From the NCBI GenBank assembly GCA_034927345.1, contig JAYFQE010000006.1:1-64000 (forward strand): a stretch of DNA of 64,000 nucleotides, in the 5' to 3' direction. The position numbers and the translations under genes were made by a program. The notes below the pieces were generated by a model. The model was not told the origin of the DNA, made no database searches, and saw nothing but the letters and a program-made list of their open reading frames with translations. This document shows, one piece after another, positions 23,332 to 32,439 of this stretch; the stretch's first letter is position 1, and every line of letters begins with the position of its first letter. The stretch comes from JAYFQE01 sp034927345 (GTDB taxonomy: Bacteria > Bacillota > Clostridia > Saccharofermentanales > UBA5734).

Positions 23332-23772
23332 ATGAACAAAGCGATTTTGATGGGCAGACTGACCCGTGATCCGGAAATGCGTACAACAGCCAGCCAGGTG
23401 CCGGTTTGTTCTTTTACCCTGGCGGTCGACAGGCGGTTTAAAAATGCCGGCGGTGAACGCCAGGCTGATTTTATACCGATTGTCGCCTGGCGCCAGCAAG
23501 CCGAATTTTGCGGCAAATATTTCCGTAAAGGCTCGCGCATGGTTGTAGTAGGCAGTATCCAGACCCGCAGTTGGGATGATACGGAGGGCAAACGCCACAG
23601 CGTGACCGAAGTCATCGCCGATGAAATATATTTTGGCGATTCCAAACGCAGCGACGGCGGCTATGAAGCTCCGGCAGCATCCGGACAGCCGTCCGGCGGC
23701 AGCCAGGCTCCGGCCGGAGACGGCTTTTTCCCAGGCCCGGATGATGATACGGCACTGCCTTTTGATATTTGA
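23332..23772 (+). CDS. ssb: Single-stranded DNA-binding protein
   Basis: A 146-residue protein that coats single-stranded DNA at forks and repair sites. The OB fold covers residues 1-105 (MNKAILMGRLTRDPEMRTTA, TLAVDRRFKNAGGERQADFI). A Gly/Ser/Pro-rich linker leads to the acidic tip DDDTALPFDI, the conserved docking tail for replication and repair partners. It is placed between the S6 and S18 genes, the usual Firmicutes order, and so is co-transcribed with them. Confidence 0.96.
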   Translation: MNKAILMGRLTRDPEMRTTASQVPVCSFTLAVDRRFKNAGGERQADFIPIVAWRQQAEFCGKYFRKGSRMVVVGSIQTRSWDDTEGKRHSVTEVIADEIYFGDSKRSDGGYEAPAASGQPSGGSQAPAGDGFFPGPDDDTALPFDI

Positions 23773-23816
23773 TTTTTCGTGGTCCGGTGAGATCATGATG
23801 AAAGGAGATGCGATTC

Positions 23817-24101
23817 ATGGCTGAAATGAGACGCGGCGGAAACCGCGATTATGGCGATAAAGAAGGCGGCCGCGGTGGTATGCGGCAGAGAAGGACCAGA
23901 CGTAAAGTTTGCGCTTTCTGCGCCGATAAAATCGAACACATTGATTTTAAGGATATTGGGAAACTGCGCAAATTCATCTCGGAGCGGGGTAAAATCCTGC
24001 CCAAGCGGATGTCCGGCAATTGCGCCCGGCATCAGCGCGAGCTGACCATTGCCATCAAGAGAGCCCGGCATATTGCCATGCTGCCGTATTCCGGCGAGTA
24101 A
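23817..24101 (+). CDS. rpsR: 30S ribosomal protein S18
   Basis: A 94-residue protein and partner of S6. The core CAFCADKIEHIDFKDIGKLR, RISERGKILPKRMSGNCAR-like block and RELTIAIKRARHIAMLPY are standard. The CAFC pair plus a later cysteine indicate the zinc-binding form. The N-terminus carries a Gly/Arg-rich extension (MRRGGNRDYGDKEGGRGG). The ATG at 23817 has AAAGGAG upstream. A strong hairpin follows. Confidence 0.97.
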   Translation: MAEMRRGGNRDYGDKEGGRGGMRQRRTRRKVCAFCADKIEHIDFKDIGKLRKFISERGKILPKRMSGNCARHQRELTIAIKRARHIAMLPYSGE

Positions 24102-24122
24102 ACCTGTTTGTCTTGCTATCTG

Positions 24123-24161
24123 ACCGCGGCAGCTACCCCAATCGGAATCTGCCGCGGTTTT
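24123..24161 (+). terminator. Terminator after rpsR
   Basis: ACCGCGGCAG (24123-24132) pairs perfectly with CTGCCGCGGT (24149-24158), followed by a short T run. Confidence 0.75.
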
Positions 24162-24237
24162 GCATACTTCAGCCAGATTATTTTAAGAGAATTTCGATAA
24201 TCGTTTCAACCCGGTTCACAATTATATGGCCTGATTA

Positions 24238-24246
24238 TGCTACAAT
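24238..24246 (+). promoter_or_regulatory. Extended -10 promoter of rplI
   Basis: TGCTACAAT: TACAAT at 24241-24246 with the TGn extension, 21 bases before the rplI start codon. A TTCACA at 24215 is 20 bases away, rather far for a -35. Confidence 0.5.
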
Positions 24247-24267
24247 AGGCAAAAGAGAGGTTGTTAT

Positions 24268-24711
24268 ATGAAAGTCATTTTATTAAAAGAAGTCAAAGGA
24301 CTGGGAAAACCGGACGATATTGTAAACGTTCATGATGGTTATGCCCGCAACTGTCTTTTTAAGCAGCAGTTGGCGCTGGAAGCAACGCCGGCCAATATGA
24401 ATGAAGTTAAAATCCGCAAACAGGCCGAACAAGCCAAACTGGCCCGTGAATTGGACGATGCCCGCAAAACGGCCTCCCGGATTAACGGTCAGCTTTTTAC
24501 CCTGCCGATGAAATGCGGCGACGGCGGACGCCTGTACGGGGCCCTGACTACCATGGATATAGCTGCCGCTCTGGAGAAAGCAGGCTTTAAAGTGGATAAA
24601 CGCGGTATCACGATCCGGACGCCGGTTAAAACGCTGGGCGATTACGAAGTCGATGTCCGCCTGCACACCGAAGTGACGGCGAAGATCAGCATCCGTGTTA
24701 TAGCAGGATAA
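24268..24711 (+). CDS. rplI: 50S ribosomal protein L9
   Basis: A 147-residue ribosomal protein with two globular domains joined by a long helix. The N-terminal domain reads MKVILLKEVKGLGKPDDIVN and VHDGYARNCLFKQQLALEAT; the C-terminal domain has GGRLYGALTTMDIAAALEK. The start follows GAGAGG. It is separated from rpsR by a terminator and promoter, and dnaB begins 15 bases later, so rplI and dnaB are probably one transcript. gdpP, which often precedes rplI in Firmicutes, is absent here. Confidence 0.97.
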   Translation: MKVILLKEVKGLGKPDDIVNVHDGYARNCLFKQQLALEATPANMNEVKIRKQAEQAKLARELDDARKTASRINGQLFTLPMKCGDGGRLYGALTTMDIAAALEKAGFKVDKRGITIRTPVKTLGDYEVDVRLHTEVTAKISIRVIAG

Positions 24712-24726
24712 GTGGGAGTACAGCGC

Positions 24727-26118
24727 ATGCCAAATCCGCCAGCAGAAGCATCTCCTAAAATCAGCGGCAAGGTACCCCCGAATAACCAGCAGGCCGAACA
24801 ATCTGTTTTGGGCTGCGCTTTGTCGGGTGAACGTCCGTTGGCTGAAATAACGGCCATATTAAAAACCGACGACTTTTATCGTCCCGACCATCGCCTGATC
24901 TATGAAGCGATCTGCGCCTTGTATCTGGACAGCAAGCCGGTCGATATCATTACGGTTTCCGATTACCTGGAAAGCAGATCTCAGCTGACTAAATCAGGCG
25001 GATTATCTTATATCAGCTCGCTGCCGGATCTGGCTCCGGTTGTGGCCAACGCCGCTCATTACGCCGATCTGGTCAGGCAAAAAGCCATATTGAGACGCCT
25101 GATCGGTACGATGAATGAAGTAACCGGTTTATGCTACGAAGAAAAAGAACAAGCCGACGTCCTTTTGGACATTGCGGCCAAACGCATTTATGAAATCCGG
25201 GAAAACCGCGATGCGACAGGGTTTGAAAGCCTGAAGGATATCATGGGCAGGACAGTCAACGAACTGGCGGCCATAGCGCGCGGCAAGCCGCGGGAAAATA
25301 TCGTTTTAACCGGATTTCACAGCCTGGACCGGATTCTGGGCGGCTTGCGGCCGGGCGGATTGATTATTGTCGCCGCGCGGCCTGCCATGGGCAAGTCCGC
25401 TTTTGCCTTGAATATTGCGCAAAAGGCCGCGACGCTGCATCATGTGCCGGCAGCAGTTTTCAGTCTGGAGATGTCCAAAGAGGAAATCGGCAACCGCATA
25501 CTTAGCAGTCAGTCGCTGGTTAATGCGAAATCCCTGAATACCGGCGATCTGCAGACGGAGGACTGGGAAAAAATAGCCCGCGCCCTGCCGCCGCTTTATG
25601 CGGCGCCTGTTTACATAGACGATCGTTCAGGAACCAGCGTTATGGAAATGATGTCTAAATGCCGGCAGTTGAAGCTGGAAAATAAGCTGGGCCTGATTAT
25701 TATCGACTATTTGCAGTTGATGAGCGGCAACGGATCCGGCCGCTCCGACAACCGCCAACAGGAAATTTCAGAAATTTCCCGTTCTTTGAAAATTATGGCC
25801 AAAGAGCTTTCTGTACCGATCATCGCTTTGTCCCAGCTCAGCCGCGCCTGCGAAATGCGATCGGACAAGAAACCGCTGCTTTCAGATTTACGTGATTCCG
25901 GCGCTATCGAACAAGATGCCGATGTGGTCATTTTCCTCTATCGTGATCATTATTACGCTACGGATCAGACGCCGATGGAAACAGAGGATGCGGAGATCAT
26001 CATCGCCAAGAACCGCCAGGGCGCTACCGGCAGCGTACAGCTGCACTGGTGGCCGAAATATACTTTGTTTTTTGAACAAGATGACGGGCGGGTTCCCAGT
26101 GAACCGCCGCCTTTTTGA
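24727..26118 (+). CDS. dnaB: Replicative DNA helicase
   Basis: A 463-residue hexameric helicase that unwinds DNA at the fork and recruits primase. The N-terminal domain has NNQQAEQSVLGCALSGERPL. The RecA-like domain starts near residue 195, with Walker A in RPAMGKSAFALNIAQKA (lysine 223), Walker B LGLIIIDYLQLMSG and the arginine finger region IAKNRQGATGSVQLHW. No intein is present, unlike some dnaB genes. The ATG at 24727 has GGGAG about 9 bases upstream; an in-frame GTG 15 bases before is less likely. Confidence 0.97.
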   Translation: MPNPPAEASPKISGKVPPNNQQAEQSVLGCALSGERPLAEITAILKTDDFYRPDHRLIYEAICALYLDSKPVDIITVSDYLESRSQLTKSGGLSYISSLPDLAPVVANAAHYADLVRQKAILRRLIGTMNEVTGLCYEEKEQADVLLDIAAKRIYEIRENRDATGFESLKDIMGRTVNELAAIARGKPRENIVLTGFHSLDRILGGLRPGGLIIVAARPAMGKSAFALNIAQKAATLHHVPAAVFSLEMSKEEIGNRILSSQSLVNAKSLNTGDLQTEDWEKIARALPPLYAAPVYIDDRSGTSVMEMMSKCRQLKLENKLGLIIIDYLQLMSGNGSGRSDNRQQEISEISRSLKIMAKELSVPIIALSQLSRACEMRSDKKPLLSDLRDSGAIEQDADVVIFLYRDHYYATDQTPMETEDAEIIIAKNRQGATGSVQLHWWPKYTLFFEQDDGRVPSEPPPF

Positions 26119-26149
26119 TCGACAGACCTGAAGGGATGAACGCAGAAAT

Positions 26150-27652
26150 ATGGATGAATTGATCAGCCGAACAGGCCGGTTCATCAAAATGAATCATATG
26201 ATCCCATCGGGCTCCATGGTGGTGGCTGCGGTATCCGGCGGCGCTGATTCTTTGGCTTTGCTGCTGATTCTCGACGAATTGCGAGCTTCATCCTTAATCG
26301 GGCCGTTTGATCTGGCTGTTGCCCATGTCCATCATGGCTTGCGTGGAACGGCTGCCGATGAAGATATGGCTTTTGTCCAGGATTGGAGCAATCGGCTCGG
26401 TTTACCTTTCTACAGCGTGAAAGCCGATGTTGCCGGCCGGGCGGGGCAGAATCATATCGGCCTTGAGTTGGCAGGCCGGCAGGCCAGACAGGAATTTTTT
26501 GCCGGATTAACCAGCCGTTTGGCTCAAACCGGGCAGCCCGGCTGTCCGGAGCGCGTTGTCCGTATTGCTCTGGCGCATCATCGGGATGATCAGGCTGAAA
26601 CGCTCCTCCTGCATTTAGGCCGGGGCAGCGGTTTGGACGGCCTGACAGGAATGGGTCCGGTAACGGGCAGCCTGATCCGGCCGCTGCTGGAATTATCGCG
26701 TTTTGAAATCGAGCGGTGGCTGGCCGGAAAACGAATTTCCTGGTGTCAGGATGCCAGCAATGCCGATACCTTTACGATGCGCAACCGTATACGGCATCAG
26801 GTTCTGCCTGTCTGGAAACAGGCATTGGGATATGATCCGGCGCCTCTGCTTTGCCGGGCAGCCGATAATCTGGCGGTCGACCGACAATATCTGGACCGTC
26901 TGGCTCGCGACGCCTGGCGGGCCGCCCGGAATGAAGATCGTCTGGATGCCGTCCGTCTGATGGATCTGGATCCGTCCCTGCAGATTCGTGTCTTGCGGTT
27001 GTTTTGGCATGACAGGACCGGCACTACGGATAATCTGGCGAACTGCCATGTGCAGAATATTCTTGCCTGGCTGCCCGCCGCGCTGACCAAAGCCGGGCAA
27101 CAATCGCTTGATTTGCCGGGCGGCCGGCGATTATGGCTGCGAAATACCGTTCTTTCCCTGGAAACGGCCGGCTTGCCGCCGATCCGGCCGGCGGCCGCGC
27201 CGCCGGAAGCAATGACCGGCGTGGTTGTCAATCTGCCCGGCGAAACGAAATGGCCGGAATTACACCTGAGTCTTTCCGCATTTTTCATTGAGAAAGAAAG
27301 TCAGATCGTTTATAATGACGCAATGGAGTATTTCCGGCTTGATCAGATCCGCGGCTGCGTTTTGCGCCTGCGGCAGCCCGGAGACCGGATTCACCCCTGC
27401 CGCCGCCAGGGCGGCAAGACTTTGAAGAAATTCCTGAATGAGCAGTTGGTTCCGCCCAGTCAGCGCAGCCAGCTGCCTCTTGTCGCATTAGGCCGGGAAA
27501 TTGTCTGGCTGCCGGGATATTCGGCGGGCGCCGGATTTGTGGCCGGGCCGGGCGGCGGGGATCAGGGAATCATAGTGCAGCTGAGGCTGCAACGGGAACA
27601 ATCGCCGGAAATGGTAACAGAGGACGCAGCCGGCGTGGGCCAAAAAGCGTAA
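26150..27652 (+). CDS. tilS: tRNA(Ile)-lysidine synthase
   Basis: A 500-residue enzyme that adds lysine to C34 of the tRNA-Ile with CAU anticodon, so that it reads AUA. The PP-loop SGGADS lies at residues 29-34; AVAHVHHGLRGTAADEDMAF and ALAHHRDDQAETLLLHLGRG are conserved. The C-terminal tRNA-binding domain reads LRLRQPGDRIHPCRRQGGKT, then LKKFLNEQLVPPSQRSQLPL. It precedes hpt and ftsH, the classical tilS-hpt-ftsH order. The ribosome site AAGGGA is 13 bases from the ATG, a little far. Confidence 0.96.
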   Translation: MDELISRTGRFIKMNHMIPSGSMVVAAVSGGADSLALLLILDELRASSLIGPFDLAVAHVHHGLRGTAADEDMAFVQDWSNRLGLPFYSVKADVAGRAGQNHIGLELAGRQARQEFFAGLTSRLAQTGQPGCPERVVRIALAHHRDDQAETLLLHLGRGSGLDGLTGMGPVTGSLIRPLLELSRFEIERWLAGKRISWCQDASNADTFTMRNRIRHQVLPVWKQALGYDPAPLLCRAADNLAVDRQYLDRLARDAWRAARNEDRLDAVRLMDLDPSLQIRVLRLFWHDRTGTTDNLANCHVQNILAWLPAALTKAGQQSLDLPGGRRLWLRNTVLSLETAGLPPIRPAAAPPEAMTGVVVNLPGETKWPELHLSLSAFFIEKESQIVYNDAMEYFRLDQIRGCVLRLRQPGDRIHPCRRQGGKTLKKFLNEQLVPPSQRSQLPLVALGREIVWLPGYSAGAGFVAGPGGGDQGIIVQLRLQREQSPEMVTEDAAGVGQKA

Positions 27653-27692
27653 ACTGAATTATTGAGTCAGATAGAGGAGGCTTTTTTCATCA

Positions 27693-28238
27693 ATGGCCAA
27701 ATATGTCAAGGAAATCCTGATTCCTCGCGATGAGATCGCCAGGATGTGCCAGCGGCTGGGTGCGCAGATATCCGCTGATTATGCCGGCCGTGAAGTCATT
27801 TTGGTCGGTGTTTTGAAAGGCGCCTATGTTTTTATGGCCGATCTGGCCAGACATCTGACCATCCCCTGCCGGATTGATTTCATGTCTGTTTCCAGTTATG
27901 GCAGCGGAACCCGGACATCCGGCGTAGTCCGCATTACCAAAGACCTGGATTCCGATATATCCGGCAAGCACGTTATTGTCGTGGAGGATATTGTTGATTC
28001 CGGACTGACGCTCAAACATTTGCGCCAGTTGCTGGGAACCCGGAATCCGGCCAGTATCGTGTTATGTACCGCCTTTGACAAACCAGATCGCCGACGGGTC
28101 GATATAACGGTCGAATACGTCGGCATGCAGATACCTGATGAATTTATAGTTGGCTATGGTCTAGATTTCGACGGTAAATTCCGCAATCTCCCCGATGTAT
28201 CCATCCTGGGGGACGACAGCCAAGGAGGAGAAAAATGA
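27693..28238 (+). CDS. hpt: Hypoxanthine phosphoribosyltransferase
   Basis: A 181-residue purine salvage enzyme that converts hypoxanthine or guanine plus PRPP to IMP or GMP. The PRPP loop is VIVVEDIVDSGLT at residues 94-106, the flexible-loop block is FMSVSSYGSGTRTSGVV and the purine-binding end is PDEFIVGYGLDFDGKFRNLP. The start has AGAGGAGG upstream. Its stop overlaps the ftsH start by four bases (ATGA). Confidence 0.96.
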   Translation: MAKYVKEILIPRDEIARMCQRLGAQISADYAGREVILVGVLKGAYVFMADLARHLTIPCRIDFMSVSSYGSGTRTSGVVRITKDLDSDISGKHVIVVEDIVDSGLTLKHLRQLLGTRNPASIVLCTAFDKPDRRRVDITVEYVGMQIPDEFIVGYGLDFDGKFRNLPDVSILGDDSQGGEK

Positions 28239-30154
28239 AACCCAAAAAAGCCCTGAACGGCATGTCCTTTTATGTGATCCTGCTTGCTGTCATTATCTTC
28301 CTTTCCTTTTTCATGTCGAGAATGACGCAGCCGGAACAGATTACGTTATCCGAGCTGATGGATCAGATCAATAACGGAAAAGTCAGCGAAGTGGTTATAA
28401 CCGGCTATACCATCGAGGTTTCCTTAGAAAAAACCGCGACGACTCCGGCGAAAACTTATAGCAAATCTGTGCCGCCCCTCTACATGGGCGATTTAATTAA
28501 GAATCTGGTTCAAGCCAAGGAAGACGGCAAAATCAAGAATTTTGACTATAACGAGCCGACGGATATTACCGCATGGCTGAATATTATCCTGATTCTCGTT
28601 ATGCTGGTCGGCATGGGAGCTTTCATCTGGTTCACATACAGCCGTCAGGCCGGCGATGGGAAGAATGCCATGAGCTTTGGCCGCAGCCGGGCGAAATTAA
28701 ATGATCCGGCGAAAAATAAAGTGTCTTTCCAGGATGTCGCCGGCGCGGATGAAGAAAAGGAAGAACTGCGTGAAGTGGTTGATTTCCTGAAGAATCCGAA
28801 AAAGTATGCCGAACTGGGCGCGAAGATTCCGCGCGGCATTCTGCTGGTTGGTTCGCCGGGTACCGGCAAGACTCTGCTGGCCAAAGCTGTCGCCGGAGAA
28901 GCCGGCGTGCCGTTCTTTTCGATCAGCGGTTCCGATTTCGTCGAAATGTTCGTCGGTGTCGGCGCGTCGCGGGTTCGCGATTTGTTTGAAAATGCCAAGA
29001 AAAATTCACCCTGCATCGTGTTTATCGATGAAATCGACGCGGTCGGACGCCACCGCGGCGCCGGTCTGGGCGGCGGTCATGATGAGCGCGAGCAGACGTT
29101 GAATCAGTTATTGGTTGAGATGGACGGCTTCGGCCCCAATGAAGGCGTTATTATCATGGCCGCCACTAACCGGCCGGATATCCTGGACCCCGCTTTGCTG
29201 CGTCCGGGCCGTTTTGACCGCCGGATCACCGTTATGCGGCCTGATATCAAAGGCCGCGAGGAGATCCTCAAAGTTCATGCCCGCAACAAACCTTTGGATG
29301 CCGGCGTTAATTTACGGGAAATCGCGAAAATTACTCCTGGATTTACCGGCGCCGATTTAGCGAATCTCTTGAATGAGGCTGCCTTGCTGGCTGCTCGCCG
29401 GGGCGCTAAAACCATCGTTTATTCGGATATCTCGGAAGCGGTGTTCAAGATCATGATCGGTCCGGAGAAAAAAAGCCGGATCATCAGCGAGAAGGAACGC
29501 AAACTGACGGCTTATCACGAAGCCGGCCACGCCATTATCCTGCGCACCATTTCGGAAACAGACAAAGTCGAGCGCGTATCGATCATACCGGCCGGCGGCG
29601 CAGGCGGCTATACGGCGCATAAACCCCATGAAGACACCTATTACGCCACACGCGGCCAACTGCTGGCTGAGATCATGATCGCGCTTGGCGGCCGGGCGTC
29701 TGAGGAACTGATCTTCAACGAAATCAGCACAGGCGCTGCCTCAGATCTGCAAAGCTGCAACGGCGTCGCCCGCGATATGATCACCAAATACGGCATGAGC
29801 GATAAGCTGGGCAACCTGGTTTTCGGCAACGATAATGAAGTTTTCCTCGGCAAGGATTACGGCCATGTGCAGAACTACAGTGAAAAATTAGCCGGAGTGA
29901 TCGATGAGGAAGTTAAACAGATCATTGATGACGCCTATGCAAAAGTGCTGAATATTCTGCGGGAGAAGATGGCCATGCTCAAGGCGCTGGCCGAAACGCT
30001 GCTGGAGAAAGAAAAGATCGAAGGCCCGGAATTCGAGACTTTGTATCAGACTTATACAACGTCTTCCGAACAGATTTCAGCATCAGAACCGGGAGCCGCC
30101 GACAATCTGATCTCGCCGGCAAGCGCGGGATTCGACAGCGGCAATCCGATTTAA
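28235..30154 (+). CDS. ftsH: ATP-dependent zinc metalloprotease FtsH
   Basis: A 639-residue membrane-anchored AAA+ protease for quality control. Two membrane helices (FYVILLAVIIFLSFFMS and WLNIILILVMLVGMGAFIWF) flank a periplasm-side domain. Walker A GSPGTGKT is near 206-213, Walker B is CIVFIDEIDAVGR, the second-region-of-homology is ATNRPDILDPALLRPGRFDR, and the zinc site HEAGH starts near 428. Length is typical. A Ser/Ala-rich tail ends it. It is coupled to hpt by ATGA and followed by a strong terminator. Confidence 0.98.
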   Translation: MKPKKALNGMSFYVILLAVIIFLSFFMSRMTQPEQITLSELMDQINNGKVSEVVITGYTIEVSLEKTATTPAKTYSKSVPPLYMGDLIKNLVQAKEDGKIKNFDYNEPTDITAWLNIILILVMLVGMGAFIWFTYSRQAGDGKNAMSFGRSRAKLNDPAKNKVSFQDVAGADEEKEELREVVDFLKNPKKYAELGAKIPRGILLVGSPGTGKTLLAKAVAGEAGVPFFSISGSDFVEMFVGVGASRVRDLFENAKKNSPCIVFIDEIDAVGRHRGAGLGGGHDEREQTLNQLLVEMDGFGPNEGVIIMAATNRPDILDPALLRPGRFDRRITVMRPDIKGREEILKVHARNKPLDAGVNLREIAKITPGFTGADLANLLNEAALLAARRGAKTIVYSDISEAVFKIMIGPEKKSRIISEKERKLTAYHEAGHAIILRTISETDKVERVSIIPAGGAGGYTAHKPHEDTYYATRGQLLAEIMIALGGRASEELIFNEISTGAASDLQSCNGVARDMITKYGMSDKLGNLVFGNDNEVFLGKDYGHVQNYSEKLAGVIDEEVKQIIDDAYAKVLNILREKMAMLKALAETLLEKEKIEGPEFETLYQTYTTSSEQISASEPGAADNLISPASAGFDSGNPI

Positions 30155-30198
30155 ACACAGGATCAGCCGGAATCTGCCAAGTCAATAAGCTCATAAAC

Positions 30199-30232
30199 AA
30201 AGCCGCCTCATTTGAAGCGGCTTTGTTTTTTA
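30199..30232 (+). terminator. Terminator after ftsH
   Basis: AAAGCCGC (30199-30206) pairs with GCGGCTTT (30217-30224), followed by GTTTTTT. Confidence 0.9.
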
Positions 30233-30255
30233 GGGCGACAATACGTCTGATAAGG

Positions 30256-31746
30256 TTAAGCGCGCATCGGTGCCGGTTCCTGATAATGGGCTTGCGGCGG
30301 TCTGCCGGTCAATTCATCGGCAAATTCCCGGATGTTCTCCGGGCCCAGCACAAGAATCAGGTCACCCGGTTGGACCACTCGGTCCAGTTGTTCGCGGATA
30401 ACCTGGAAATTTTCCGCGAAAATGGCATGGCCGCCCAGTTCATTGATCCGATCGGCCAGCATGCGTGAACTGATGTCGCCCGGATTTGTTTCCCGGTCAC
30501 TGTAAATTTCGGAAAAAATGACCAGCTCGCAAGGCTTCAGCGCATCGACAAAATCGTCGAAGAGTACGCGGGTGCGGCTGAAGGTCAGCGGCTGAAAAAC
30601 AACCCAGGTGTGCTGATGGGGAACATGGCTGGCAGCGGCCAGCGTAGCGCGGGCTGCCGACGGATGATGGGCATAATCGGCGATGACTCTTGCCCCGCGG
30701 TAACTGCCGGTTTCGGTGAACCGCCCTTCAGCGCCCTGGAAGGTATTAAGAACGGCTTCGGCCGCTGTTGGATCCGCTCCGTTCAAGCAGGCGCAGGCAA
30801 CGGCCGCCAGGGCGTTGTAAACATTATGGCGGCCGGGAATGCGTAAATGGACCCGGCAGTAAAACGCATCGTTGTGCCAGATTTCGAAGTTCGGCAAACC
30901 TTCTTCAAAAATCAGGCGGCGGCAATAAAAGTCCGGCCTGACGGCGCCGGGGGCAGGTTCATCGCCAAAAGTGACCAGACGCGGTTCCGGACGGCCGGCG
31001 GCGGCGCGCAGCCGGGCAACTTCCTGAAGCATCGCCGCGACATGCGTGTCAAACGTCGGCACGACCAAAAAGCCGTCATCCGGCAGGTGGTCGGCAAAGA
31101 CGGCGAAGGCGTGGACAACGGCGTCGAGACTGCCAAAGCAGTCAACATGGTCATAATCGATATTCAATACTGCGGCTGTGGTGGAGAAGAACTGATGGAA
31201 GCTGTTCATATATTCACAGGCTTCAGAAACCATAACCTGGCCTGGCGTTCCCAAATGGACCGTCCCATGGAACTGGCTTAGTTCGGCGCCTAAATGAACA
31301 GTTGGATTGACACCTGATTTCATCAGGATGAGCGAGCAGATGGCTGTCGTGGTTGTCTTGCCATGAGTACCCGAGATATTGACGATTTGCCGGAAGCTGC
31401 GGTTCAGCCAACCCAGGAAAGTGGCCCGGTCGATGGTTGTGATCTGCAGCGCGCGGGCGCGGATCAATTCCGGATTATCATTATGAACAGCGGCCGTATG
31501 AACGACCAGGTCGGGTTTGAATTCATCGACCCAATCCGGCTTATGGCCGGCATAGACCATGATGCCCTGGGTTTTCAGATAATCAGTCCGATAAGTCGGG
31601 TTCTTGTCAGAACCGGCAACCAGATGACCGGTCGCTTTGGCAATTTCCGCCAGCCCGCTCATGCTGATGCCGCCGATGCCAACGAAAAAGATGCGGGAGC
31701 CAGCCCGCAATGATTGCCAATCTTGTATGGTAGGTTTCTGCGTCAT
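30256..31746 (-). CDS. murC: UDP-N-acetylmuramate--L-alanine ligase
   Basis: A 496-residue cytoplasmic Mur ligase that adds L-alanine to UDP-MurNAc, the first peptide step of peptidoglycan synthesis. The nucleotide-binding start is IFFVGIGGISMSGLAEIAK, the ATP loop is ISGTHGKTTTTAICSLILMK near residue 125, and the middle domain shows VIADYAHHPSAARATLAAA. The ATG at 31746 has GGAAGG about 11 bases upstream; an in-frame GTG 12 bases earlier would be too close to that site. It is a single gene, convergent with ftsH. Confidence 0.97.
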   Translation of the reverse strand: MTQKPTIQDWQSLRAGSRIFFVGIGGISMSGLAEIAKATGHLVAGSDKNPTYRTDYLKTQGIMVYAGHKPDWVDEFKPDLVVHTAAVHNDNPELIRARALQITTIDRATFLGWLNRSFRQIVNISGTHGKTTTTAICSLILMKSGVNPTVHLGAELSQFHGTVHLGTPGQVMVSEACEYMNSFHQFFSTTAAVLNIDYDHVDCFGSLDAVVHAFAVFADHLPDDGFLVVPTFDTHVAAMLQEVARLRAAAGRPEPRLVTFGDEPAPGAVRPDFYCRRLIFEEGLPNFEIWHNDAFYCRVHLRIPGRHNVYNALAAVACACLNGADPTAAEAVLNTFQGAEGRFTETGSYRGARVIADYAHHPSAARATLAAASHVPHQHTWVVFQPLTFSRTRVLFDDFVDALKPCELVIFSEIYSDRETNPGDISSRMLADRINELGGHAIFAENFQVIREQLDRVVQPGDLILVLGPENIREFADELTGRPPQAHYQEPAPMRA

Positions 31747-31773
31747 GCAGTGAAACACCTTCCTTTCCGACCT

Positions 31774-31782
31774 ATTCTATCA
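31774..31782 (-). promoter_or_regulatory. Extended -10 promoter of murC
   Basis: On the minus strand TGATAGAAT: TAGAAT with the TGn extension, 28 bases before the murC start. No good -35. Confidence 0.42.
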
Positions 31783-31864
31783 TAAAAAGCATAGCGTGAA
31801 TGATATATTACTGTGGAATTTCCAGAAAGTATTAAAGGAAACAGATGAAACCCTATTCGGTTGG

Positions 31865-31873
31865 TGATATAAT
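31865..31873 (+). promoter_or_regulatory. Extended -10 promoter of spoVG
   Basis: TGATATAAT: perfect TATAAT at 31868-31873 with the TGn extension, 79 bases before the start codon. Confidence 0.6.
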
Positions 31874-31951
31874 CATCTTGTGGAAAAACACGAAATTTGT
31901 ATTCCTTTTCGGCCCATAAATTGTCAAATCGCAAAGAGTGGAGGAGGCAAC

Positions 31952-32248
31952 ATGGAAATTACCAGTATCACCATTCGGAAAATGGGAAACGAAGGAAAAA
32001 TGAAGGCTATTGTTTCGGTGACTTTTGACCACGCGTTTGTTGTTCATGACATCAAGGTTATCGAGGGTACCAACGGTTTTTTCATCGCCATGCCCAGCAG
32101 GAAAACTCAAGACGGCGAATTCAAAGATATCGTTCATCCGATAAACTCTGAATTCAGGGAAAAGCTATCAACAGAAGTATTAAAAAAATACCGCGAGGCT
32201 TTGGAAATCGCTGAATCGCAATTGAATCATCCGGAATCGGAGGAATAA
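31952..32248 (+). CDS. spoVG: SpoVG family RNA/DNA-binding regulator
   Basis: A 98-residue protein of the SpoVG family: MEITSITIRKMGNEGKMKAI, FDHAFVVHDIKVIEGTNGFF and IAMPSRKTQDGEFKDIVHPI are diagnostic. SpoVG proteins bind nucleic acid and, in different Firmicutes, affect sporulation septation, capsule and envelope genes. The ATG at 31952 follows GGAGGAGG; longer in-frame readings overlap the promoter. It is a single-gene unit with its own promoter and terminator. Presence of SpoVG does not by itself prove spore formation. Confidence 0.96.
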   Translation: MEITSITIRKMGNEGKMKAIVSVTFDHAFVVHDIKVIEGTNGFFIAMPSRKTQDGEFKDIVHPINSEFREKLSTEVLKKYREALEIAESQLNHPESEE

Positions 32249-32308
32249 CTTTCGGCAGAGGCCAGGAGGCCGGATATAAAATTGGACAATCATTCTTGTT
32301 AATCCTTG

Positions 32309-32335
32309 AAGAGGGCGCCGGTACGGCGCCCTCTT
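32309..32335 (+). terminator. Hairpin terminator after spoVG
   Basis: AAGAGGGCGCC (32309-32319) pairs perfectly with GGCGCCCTCTT (32325-32335) around a 5-base loop. Only two T residues follow. Confidence 0.72.
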
Positions 32336-32337
32336 CG

Positions 32338-32346
32338 TGATATAAT
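32338..32346 (+). promoter_or_regulatory. Extended -10 promoter of glpK
   Basis: TGATATAAT, the same nine bases as at the spoVG promoter, directly after the spoVG terminator and 93 bases before the glpK start. Confidence 0.58.
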
Positions 32347-32439
32347 CGAATGAAGAATAAGATATGGATCGTATCGAAGTCTTTGCCGGATCAGAAGAGA
32401 CCGGCTATAGATGCAATGACATTGGCGGAGGTACCCAAT